Positions 1-5,406 of a stretch of DNA of 5,406 nucleotides are shown here, piece by piece; position 1 is the stretch's first letter; each line of letters begins with the position of its first letter. The notes below the pieces were generated by a model. It worked only from the letters and a program-made list of their open reading frames with translations. It ran no database searches and had not been told where the DNA came from. Origin of the DNA: Planctomycetota bacterium (GTDB lineage: Bacteria > Planctomycetota > UBA1135 > GCA-002686595); assembly GCA_029212955.1 (NCBI GenBank), contig JARGOW010000297.1, forward strand, positions 1-5,406, written 5' to 3'. The position numbers and the translations under genes were made by a program.

Positions 1-426
1 CGGATTCCCCTGCGCGCTTCCGCAGAATTCCTGCTCGACCATGTGGGTGATTTGCCCGAGAAGGTGGGGGGGCTGACCCCGCACCGTTGGGTCTGCGGCC
101 ATGCTTTCAACGCTGGACCCGGAGGAATGGAGGCGCTTTATGCGCGACTCGAGGTGGAATCCGACGCGATCAAGCGCTTGGACCTGATCGGAATGATTTG
201 GCAAGACAAGAGTGAAGCGAGCGCCGAGGTTCTCTTGGGGGTTCTCACCGATTCGACCCAGTCGGATTATGAGAGGCTCTACGTTGCCGACCGACTGACC
301 CGTTTTGCGGATCCCGAAATGCTGGCATCCATCACAAAACGATTCTACTTCGAATGCACGGACAGAAATGTGCGTCCCGCACTACAATGCTTGCTATGGA
401 CGTGGTTCGGACTGCCCAATGCCTGA
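1..426 (+). CDS. C-terminal part of a HEAT-like helical protein (5' end outside window)
   Basis: The frame is open from the first base and ends with TGA at 424-426, giving 141 visible residues. A GTG at 43 could serve as a start, but it has no Shine-Dalgarno sequence and the 14 codons before it are open and protein-like, so I treat the gene as cut by the window edge. The visible part is soluble, with no signal peptide or membrane segment. Residues about 54-139 read as successive amphipathic helices with the spacing of HEAT/armadillo-type repeats; examples are AEVLLGVLTD, ERLYVADRLTRFADPEML and NVRPALQCLLWTWF. Such repeats usually mediate protein-protein contacts and carry no catalytic residues, and none are visible here. 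The gene's end overlaps the likely start of the large lipoprotein downstream, so the two are probably co-transcribed. The family is not firmly recognised; the HEAT-like call is an inference from pattern. Confidence 0.6.
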   Translation, partial: RIPLRASAEFLLDHVGDLPEKVGGLTPHRWVCGHAFNAGPGGMEALYARLEVESDAIKRLDLIGMIWQDKSEASAEVLLGVLTDSTQSDYERLYVADRLTRFADPEMLASITKRFYFECTDRNVRPALQCLLWTWFGLPNA

Positions 427-3400
427 CTAGAATTTCCTGCCTCCAGCGAGCAATTCCCACCCGGGGCCTCCAGGCCCTCGGGTGTGTCTTTTTGTGGACG
501 CTGATCGCATGCGGGGGTTCGGAAGAAGCCCCGATGGAAACCTGGAACCAAGCGGTTGCGCCGGTGCCTGAGCACGGCACTCCCGAGCCAAAGCAAGCCC
601 CAGCCCCCGGAACCCAGCCCAGTCAAGCGGCCTCTGGATCCCCAAAGGACCCCGCACCCACAACCGTATTCCGGGACAGCCGACCCAGTCGCCCGGCTTG
701 GTTCAAGGCCATGCAAAAGCGAGTGGATCCCGGACCGAGAGGAGATGCTTGGAAAGAGGAAGTCCTTGCACCGGTGGTGGAGGACCATTGGAAACGGTGG
801 GCCCAGGGGACCGATTCGAAGACTTTCGGAGCTGCCACCCTGCACGCGCCCAAGTCTTTGCATCCCCTGGCTTGGCAGGACCTGCCCGGATCTGGCTCCC
901 TGCTTCTCCGCGAGGGACTCGAGTTTTCAAGTCCTGTACCCATCCAGGAGCCAAAGGACCTGGGAGACTGGTGGAATCGCCTTCGCGAGAGTTTGCGCCC
1001 CGGGCCCAACCTCGCACCTTCGGGCGCGGAGCCTTTGGAAGCCATGGTGCAGGTGTACCGCATCCAAGAGTTGCCCGATGGGGATTACGACTTGAGGGTT
1101 CGGATTCGGGTTTGGCAAAAGGGTGATGGGGCTGCGTGGTCGCGAACCTTGGAGACCGCCCAGGTATGGTCCTTTGGCGAATCGCCCACCCTTCGAAGCT
1201 TCCAGCCCATGGCGATGCGTGACTCGCAAACCACGGGGCCCATGTTTGTGGACTTGACCCAATACGTGTTGCCTTCGCGTGCCTTGAGCCGCCACTCCCT
1301 TTACGCGGGCGGGATTGAATTAGCGGGTAGGCACGACCGACTGTTTTCCACCAGCACCCAATACCTGGGCATGCACGGATTGGCGGTGGGGGACGTGAAC
1401 GGAGACGGCCTGGAAGACGTCTACCTGGCCCGGGCTGGTGGATTTGCGAATCATCTATTCCTAGGGCAGCCCGACGGTTCCTTGCTGGATGGGGCTTGGC
1501 AAGCGGGCGTGGCTGACCTGGACGATACGGGAGGGGTTCTGATCTGCGATTTGGATGGGGACGGAGCCCGAGATCTGATTGCCGGGGTGGGATCCTGGCT
1601 CGTGATTTCGTGGAACGATGGACGCGGAATTTTCAGCGAACGCACGACCCTCTTGCAGGGACCGGATGCCTCCATGGTGTACTCCATTTGTGCAGCGGAT
1701 GCCGACGGCGATGGGGACTTGGACCTCTACGATACGCGCTATTTCCAAGGAGGACGGCAGGGATCGGCGCCGACCCCTTACCACGACGCGAACAATGGTG
1801 CTCCCAATAGTTTCTGGCGCAACACGGGCGATCGCCAATTCGTGGAGGCCACGTCGGAGATGGGACTGGATCAAAACAATCAGCGCTTCAGTTTGGCGGC
1901 GCTCTGGGAGGATTTTGATGGAGACGGGGACCTGGACCTCTACGTCACCAACGATTTTGGTCGCAACAATTTGTATCGCAATGACGGGGGCCGCTTTGTG
2001 GATATTGCGGAGGCCTCCGACGCCCTGGATATGGCGGCGAGCATGGGAGTCTCCGCTGCAGACGTGGACCGCGATGGCCATGTGGACCTGTACATTTCCA
2101 ACATGTACACGCCAGCGGGTGAACGGGTCATCCGACACAGCCGCTTTCAAAAACCCGCCTCGCCCGAAGTGCGTGAGAGTTACCGGGACCATGCCAGGGG
2201 CAATAGTTTGCTCATGGGTCAAGGGGATGGCCGATTCCGATTTGACGGAGAAATGGCGGGTACGGGGCCGGGCGGCTGGTCTTGGGGGTCGGTGTTCCTC
2301 GACTTTGATATGAATGGGCTTCCAGATCTGGTGGTGCCCAATGGCTTTGCCACGGGGAAACGCACCCAGGATTTGGCGAGCTTCTTCTGGCGGGCGGTTG
2401 TCAGTGCCTCGCCCGTGCCCGGCGGAAGTGCGGACGAATATCTTCAGGGTTGGCAATGCTTGACCCAACTGGCGGTGGAGGATGGGTACTCCTGGAATGG
2501 CAACGAACGTCACTACGCCTATTGGAATCTGGGGGCGGGACGCTTTGCGGATGTGTCCGCTGTTTCGGGCTTGGATTGGTTGGAGGACGGCCGGTGTGCG
2601 GCCGTGGTCGATTGGGATATGGATGGCCGGCCCGACCTATGGTTGGCCCACCGAACGGCGCCCATCGTCCGTTTTATGCACAATCGGGTCACGGATCCGG
2701 GTCATTGGCTATCCATTGAATTGGAGGGCCAGGCACCGAATACGGAAGCCGTGGGTGCCCTTGTTCAGGTGCGCCAGGGAGAGCAGCAGTCCGAGTCCCG
2801 GGTGTATGCTGGGGAAGGCTATCTGGGCAGCGGGAGCAAACGACGTATGTACGGACTCGGGGAATCCAATGGACTGGCCACGGTTACGATCCAATGGCCC
2901 AATGGGGAAATCCAGGCATTGGAAGGGCTTGCCGTGGACGCCTTTTATCGAATTCGACAAGGGCAATCCGCAACGAAAGTCGAGCCGCGAAAAACGAATT
3001 TGGCGGGAGTCGACGTGGTGGCCGCTGCAGGTGGAAGTGGCCGGCCCATGGGGCGCGTGATCCCTGCGGATCGACTGCCCCTTGCGGCATGGGACTTACC
3101 CGATTTCTCCAGGCAGAGGCCCACGATCGGGGACTTGGGGCCGGAGCCGGTTTTGGTCTTTGTGTACGCCGGTTGGCAAGACGGCGGCGCCGATGAACTT
3201 GTGGAGCTTTCCAAGGTGCATGATTCGGCGTCCTTCTCGCTGCGCATTGTGAATGTGGATGGCCCGCGCCAGGCGGCTCAAGTGCAGCAACAATTGCAGG
3301 ACCTCGGCCTGCTCAGTCGAGCCGGAAGGGGCGGGCGAAGGGTTCGCAATTTGATCGATACGATCCTTGGCGAAATCCTGGGAGCCGCCAAGGACCGGGA

Positions 3401-3680
3401 ACTACCCCTGGGGCTTTTATTCGACGGAGAAGGCGGCCTGGCGGCCATCTATCCCGGCGGTCTGCCCTTGGAGCAGGTGGAGAAGGACGCCCAGTCCTTA
3501 CGCATGCAGGCTTCCGGATCGAATCCGGGTGGGCTGAACGGGGGCCAATGGTTTGGACCAAAACCGAAGCGTTCGCTGGTTCCCTTGGCCGAATTTTTGA
3601 GGCGTGCGGGGGAGGCCAAGTTGGCCGAGGGCATGGAGCGGTGGGCAGCTATGCAGAGTTCCCAATCGAGCCCCAAGTAG
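396..3680 (+). CDS. CRTAC1-type lipoprotein: FG-GAP/VCBS propeller, ASPIC/UnbV and degenerate thioredoxin-like domain
   Basis: A giant exported lipoprotein. Residue numbers here count from the longest start, ATG 354, which gives 1108 residues. A hydrophobic stretch ends in lipobox LIAC with the lipidated Cys at 53 followed by GGSEE, so the mature protein should be membrane-anchored and face outward. Next come a Pro/Ala-rich linker (about 54-113), an unassigned module (about 114-335), seven DxDxDGxxD-like calcium motifs (347-765) typical of FG-GAP/VCBS beta-propellers, and an ASPIC/UnbV domain (about 797-870; VGALVQV, GEGYLGSGSKRRMYGLG, IQWPNGEIQ). A thioredoxin-like fold follows (about 905-1048), with VLVFVYAGW where TlpA-like proteins have the strand leading into WCxxC; here both cysteines are missing. 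A short helical tail ends the protein. Family members are linked to surface adhesion and matrix binding, but the partner is unknown. Starts at 354, 387, 396 (ATG) and 402 (GTG) all overlap gene 1 and none has a clear ribosome binding site. I chose 396 because it gives a more usual signal-peptide length (38 residues before Cys) and a shorter overlap. Domain calls are firm for the propeller motifs and ASPIC/UnbV, and good for the thioredoxin fold. Confidence 0.93.
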   Translation: MDVVRTAQCLTRISCLQRAIPTRGLQALGCVFLWTLIACGGSEEAPMETWNQAVAPVPEHGTPEPKQAPAPGTQPSQAASGSPKDPAPTTVFRDSRPSRPAWFKAMQKRVDPGPRGDAWKEEVLAPVVEDHWKRWAQGTDSKTFGAATLHAPKSLHPLAWQDLPGSGSLLLREGLEFSSPVPIQEPKDLGDWWNRLRESLRPGPNLAPSGAEPLEAMVQVYRIQELPDGDYDLRVRIRVWQKGDGAAWSRTLETAQVWSFGESPTLRSFQPMAMRDSQTTGPMFVDLTQYVLPSRALSRHSLYAGGIELAGRHDRLFSTSTQYLGMHGLAVGDVNGDGLEDVYLARAGGFANHLFLGQPDGSLLDGAWQAGVADLDDTGGVLICDLDGDGARDLIAGVGSWLVISWNDGRGIFSERTTLLQGPDASMVYSICAADADGDGDLDLYDTRYFQGGRQGSAPTPYHDANNGAPNSFWRNTGDRQFVEATSEMGLDQNNQRFSLAALWEDFDGDGDLDLYVTNDFGRNNLYRNDGGRFVDIAEASDALDMAASMGVSAADVDRDGHVDLYISNMYTPAGERVIRHSRFQKPASPEVRESYRDHARGNSLLMGQGDGRFRFDGEMAGTGPGGWSWGSVFLDFDMNGLPDLVVPNGFATGKRTQDLASFFWRAVVSASPVPGGSADEYLQGWQCLTQLAVEDGYSWNGNERHYAYWNLGAGRFADVSAVSGLDWLEDGRCAAVVDWDMDGRPDLWLAHRTAPIVRFMHNRVTDPGHWLSIELEGQAPNTEAVGALVQVRQGEQQSESRVYAGEGYLGSGSKRRMYGLGESNGLATVTIQWPNGEIQALEGLAVDAFYRIRQGQSATKVEPRKTNLAGVDVVAAAGGSGRPMGRVIPADRLPLAAWDLPDFSRQRPTIGDLGPEPVLVFVYAGWQDGGADELVELSKVHDSASFSLRIVNVDGPRQAAQVQQQLQDLGLLSRAGRGGRRVRNLIDTILGEILGAAKDRELPLGLLFDGEGGLAAIYPGGLPLEQVEKDAQSLRMQASGSNPGGLNGGQWFGPKPKRSLVPLAEFLRRAGEAKLAEGMERWAAMQSSQSSPK
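1392..2648 (+). repeat. Seven coding repeats of the Asp-rich FG-GAP/VCBS calcium motif
   Basis: Inside the lipoprotein, seven motifs of the form DxDxDGxxD plus a hydrophobic strand begin at residues 347 (DVNGDGLEDVYLA), 399 (DLDGDGARDLIAG), 449 (DADGDGDLDLYDT), 520 (DFDGDGDLDLYVT), 570 (DVDRDGHVDLYIS), 650 (DFDMNGLPDLVVP) and 753 (DWDMDGRPDLWLA), numbered from ATG 354. The Asp/Asn/Gly ladder is the known calcium-coordinating loop of integrin-alpha-like propeller blades. Spacings of about 50, 50, 70, 50, 80 and 103 residues are irregular, with longer insertions in the later blades. Seven motifs would suit a seven-bladed propeller, which is an inference. At DNA level these are diverged coding repeats, not tandem DNA repeats. 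Confidence 0.9.
3066..3497 (+). other. Thioredoxin/TlpA-like domain without CxxC (within lipoprotein)
   Basis: Residues about 905-1048 (numbered from ATG 354) keep the order of a TlpA/AhpC-like thioredoxin fold. There is an approach segment (LPDFSRQRPTIGDL), then the core strand EPVLVFVYAGW, then a helix (DELVELSKVH). A second strand reads SLRIVNVDG, and ELPLGLLFDGEGGLAAIY matches the 'P-T-x-x-L-I-D-x-x-G-x-I' strand pair that carries the cis-Pro in redox-active relatives. At the active-site position WCxxC is replaced by WQDGG, and no cysteine occurs anywhere from residue 871 to the end. The domain should therefore be unable to do thiol-disulfide chemistry and may be structural or ligand-binding. 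The fold is an inference from pattern; the lack of cysteine is directly seen. Confidence 0.75.
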
Positions 3681-3692
3681 GCCCTGGCGAAT

Positions 3693-4133
3693 TCAATCCA
3701 CTTGGATGTGGAAATGGGTGCGCCCGGTCTTTCCAGGATCCAGGGGGACGGCCCAAAGGGTGCCGCGGCTTTCCCGGAGCCCATCGGAACCTAGCGCGGT
3801 GGGCTTCCATGTGATGCGATAGCCGTGGTATTCCAGATGGTCTTCCACGATTCGAACATCGGCCAAGCGGTGCTGGATCAAGGGCTGGTCGGAGACCCAG
3901 GCGCCCAGGTTGTCGGGCGGCATGTTCGGGAGCGCTGCCAATTCCCTGGCGATCAAGCGCACGGCACCCTTTGCATCCGATTCTCCGGCGCTGACCAGGA
4001 TAGAGCGGAAGAGGGGCCGGGTGACCGCAATGAAAACGAGGGCCTGCAATCCCAGCAGGGTCCAGAGTCGGACTCGCCTGGAAAGGCCCCGGGGCTGGGC
4101 CAAGGACTGGGAGGGTGCGATATTCGTTTGCAT
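3693..4133 (-). CDS. Small single-pass membrane protein with possible pilin-like C-terminal domain
   Basis: 146 residues, read on the minus strand from ATG 4133-4131 to TGA 3695-3693. A good Shine-Dalgarno sequence (AGAGGGA) ends 7 bases upstream, which decides this start over an ATG 30 codons earlier that has no such site. A basic N-terminus (GLSRRVR) precedes one hydrophobic helix at about 22-39 (LWTLLGLQALVFIAV). This is followed by a polar helix (SAGESDAKGAVRLIARELAAL) and a globular region of about 75 residues with no cysteine. The end, residues about 101-146, has GYRITWKP, then GTLWAVPLDPGKTGRTHFHIQVD-type features: an aromatic/Pro strand, a PGxTG turn and a final F-x-I-x-D strand. This resembles the C-terminus of pilin-like proteins common in planctomycetes. 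The helix and the following Ala/Ser-rich helix also fit a pilin shape, but there is no G-F-T-L-x-E type prepilin cleavage site. Function is not known; the pilin link is an inference. It is convergent with the lipoprotein gene and divergent from the nucleotidyltransferase gene. Confidence 0.75.
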   Translation of the reverse strand: MQTNIAPSQSLAQPRGLSRRVRLWTLLGLQALVFIAVTRPLFRSILVSAGESDAKGAVRLIARELAALPNMPPDNLGAWVSDQPLIQHRLADVRIVEDHLEYHGYRITWKPTALGSDGLRESRGTLWAVPLDPGKTGRTHFHIQVD

Positions 4134-4232
4134 GGTGGCTTCCCTCTGAGTTTGGGCACCGCTACCGTGGCATTCAATTGTGGGCTTCTTCCGGAGCGGT
4201 TCTCGTCCCGGGGTTGGGGCCACGCCCTCGTC
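4134..4232. promoter_or_regulatory. Divergent intergenic region between membrane protein and nucleotidyltransferase genes
   Basis: This 99-base stretch is the only true non-coding gap in the window and must hold the start signals of the two divergent genes, unless the plus-strand gene starts further upstream (an in-frame GTG lies at 4167). Apart from the minus-strand ribosome binding site I see no convincing -35/-10 pair, operator palindrome or riboswitch-like structure. The assignment rests on position alone. Confidence 0.35.
4140..4147 (-). promoter_or_regulatory. Ribosome binding site of the small membrane protein gene
   Basis: On the minus strand the bases read AGAGGGAA, a purine-rich Shine-Dalgarno match 7 bases before the ATG at 4133-4131. 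It is the clearest ribosome binding site in the window and fixes the start of this gene. Confidence 0.6.
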
Positions 4233-5406
4233 ATGAATCAGCTATCCAAGCAATGGAATCTCCTGGCCCCCGAGCGACGGGAGGCCGTATTGTCGGTAGC
4301 CCGGGTCCTCGAGGCGGCGGGCCACCGGGCCTGGTTGGTGGGCGGGGCCGTACGGGATCTGTTCCTGGGCCAGGACGTGGGGGATTTGGACATGGTCTCA
4401 GCGGCCCTTCCCGATGAGGTGGTGAAGCTGTTTCCGGGTGCCAGGGAAGTGGGCCGGAGTTTTGGAATCGTGCAGGTTTTGGGCGCGGGCCAGTGGATTG
4501 AGCTGGCCACCTTTCGACTCGAGAGGGGATACAGCGATGGCCGGCATCCGGACGAGATTCGCTACACCGACTCCTTGGAAAAGGACGCAGGCCGCAGGGA
4601 CTTCACCTGCAATGCCATGTACTGGGATCCGATCGCCCTGGAATTGGCCGATCCCAAGGGGGGCTTGGCGGACCTGCAACAGGGCGTTTTGGCCTGTGTG
4701 GGCGAGGCCCGAGGCCGTTTCGAAGAGGATGGGCTGCGACTGCTGCGCATGGCTCGGTTTCTGGCGCGTTTGGATCTCGAGCCCGCCAAGGGATTGTTCG
4801 AAGCGGCAGCGGAATCCCGGTCGAGTTTGCGTGGGGTGAGTGGAGAGCGCATTCTCCAGGAATTGCGCCGCATGTCCGAAGGTCCTCGACCGGTCAAAGC
4901 GCTCGAAGCGCTAGCGAATTCCCAGCTCCTGGGTTTGGCGCTGACCTCGGGGGAAAGCGAGTCCTTGCCCCGCCAAGATCTTCGCCTTGACCTATGGTCG
5001 GATCTGGTGGGGGCCCAAAGAATACCGCGTGGCTGCGAGCTCGAAGCCCTGTTGGCGATGCTATTGGACCCTGACCCGGACACAGTCCTGTCTCCTGCTG
5101 CGCTCCGGAGCGCTGGCAAAACTTGCTCTGGCCGATTGCGGTGCTCCTCCGACCTAGTTCAGCAGGTCATGGATATTTGGCGCCTGCGAAGCTACTTCTC
5201 CGAAGTGCCGGCAAAGGGTAGCGCGTCGATTCGAGCACTGCGCGAAAAGCATGGGCCCCTGGCATGGCACATCGCCCGTGCATGGAGCCCCGTGAATAGC
5301 GCGGGGCTACGGGATGGCGAGGAATTGCTAGCTTGGTTCCAAGCCCTTCCGCAGGAACGGGTTTGGCCCGGGTTCCTACCGACAGGGCAAAAACTGATCG
5401 AGCAAG
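4233..5406 (+). CDS. cca: CCA tRNA nucleotidyltransferase / poly(A) polymerase family, class II (3' end outside window)
   Basis: The frame is open from ATG 4233 to the right edge, giving 391 residues with no stop. The enzyme adds CCA (or A tails, if a poly(A) polymerase) to RNA 3' ends in the cytoplasm, using CTP and ATP. All class II head motifs are present. Motif A is LVGGAVRD (35-42) with the metal-binding pair D51 and D53 in GDLDMV. The YSDGRHP segment is at 100-106 and RRDFTCNAM at 121-129. The base-recognition motif is E165-D166-xx-R169-xx-R172 in EEDGLRLLRMARF, and the motif E-like GERILQEL is at 204-211. The rest is the helical neck, body and tail. The last residues, PTGQKLI, resemble the 'G-x-x-L-I' element near the C-terminus of this family, so only a short piece is probably missing. 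ATG 4233 puts motif A at the usual distance from the N-terminus; no strong ribosome binding site precedes it, and a GTG at 4167 is possible. CCA-adding and poly(A)-adding members cannot be safely separated by eye, so the symbol is provisional. Membership in the superfamily is near certain. Confidence 0.93.
   Translation, partial: MNQLSKQWNLLAPERREAVLSVARVLEAAGHRAWLVGGAVRDLFLGQDVGDLDMVSAALPDEVVKLFPGAREVGRSFGIVQVLGAGQWIELATFRLERGYSDGRHPDEIRYTDSLEKDAGRRDFTCNAMYWDPIALELADPKGGLADLQQGVLACVGEARGRFEEDGLRLLRMARFLARLDLEPAKGLFEAAAESRSSLRGVSGERILQELRRMSEGPRPVKALEALANSQLLGLALTSGESESLPRQDLRLDLWSDLVGAQRIPRGCELEALLAMLLDPDPDTVLSPAALRSAGKTCSGRLRCSSDLVQQVMDIWRLRSYFSEVPAKGSASIRALREKHGPLAWHIARAWSPVNSAGLRDGEELLAWFQALPQERVWPGFLPTGQKLIEQ

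Noticed and set aside
1618..2313. A 231-codon plus-strand open frame within the lipoprotein gene
   Set aside because: It is a frame-shifted shadow of the Asp/Gly-rich repeats, rich in Trp and Thr from GGN-GAC codons read out of phase, and contains no family motif.
1461..2513. A 350-codon open frame on the minus strand opposite the propeller region
   Set aside because: It lies wholly antisense to strongly recognisable FG-GAP motifs. Its repeated Val/Gln/Ile-rich segments are the mirror of the repeated Asp/Gly codons on the plus strand, and it shows no domain of its own.
3676..3715. Possible bidirectional terminator between the convergent genes
   Set aside because: The gap is only 12 bases. 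The best nearby inverted match is a four-base stem (ATCC/GGAT) with no T-run, too weak to call.
4175..4180. CAATTG palindrome in the divergent intergenic region as an operator
   Set aside because: A six-base palindrome alone is expected by chance and has no flanking symmetry or second copy.
4134..4223. Thirty-codon N-terminal extension of the small membrane protein starting at 4223
   Set aside because: The extension would reach to within 9 bases of the divergent gene, has no ribosome binding site and is not protein-like. The internal ATG at 4133 has a good Shine-Dalgarno sequence and gives a normal membrane-protein N-terminus.
4562..5119. A 185-codon minus-strand open frame opposite the nucleotidyltransferase
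   Set aside because: It is antisense to clear class II nucleotidyltransferase motifs and is Ser/Arg-rich low complexity, typical of a GC-rich shadow frame.

Overview
This is a GC-rich bacterial window (roughly 60 % GC by eye) holding four protein-coding genes and almost no spare DNA. Two are complete and two run off the window edges. No tRNA, rRNA, CRISPR array, insertion sequence or phage gene was seen. The gene style suggests a Planctomycetota-like or similar free-living Gram-negative lineage: a large exported CRTAC1-type lipoprotein with FG-GAP/VCBS and ASPIC/UnbV domains, and a small single-helix protein with a pilin-like C-terminus. This lineage guess rests on family resemblance from memory and is weak.

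Layout. (1) Positions 1-426, plus strand: the C-terminal 141 residues of a helical, HEAT-like protein that begins outside the window. (2) About 396-3680, plus strand, overlapping the end of gene 1: a very large lipoprotein. In order it has a lipobox, a Pro-rich linker, an unassigned N-terminal module, seven Asp-rich calcium-type motifs of an FG-GAP/VCBS beta-propeller, an ASPIC/UnbV domain, and a thioredoxin-like domain in which the CxxC active site is gone. (3) 3693-4133, minus strand, convergent with gene 2 across 12 bases: a 146-residue single-pass membrane protein, possibly pilin-like. (4) 4233 to the right edge, plus strand, divergent from gene 3: a class II tRNA nucleotidyltransferase / poly(A) polymerase family enzyme, open to the last base and probably lacking only its extreme C-terminus.

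Genes 1 and 2 are the only pair that looks co-transcribed. Gene 4 is a housekeeping RNA-processing gene with no evident link to the exported proteins beside it. No complete new multi-gene system is visible. The most interesting item is the cysteine-free thioredoxin-like domain fused to the end of the ASPIC/UnbV lipoprotein.
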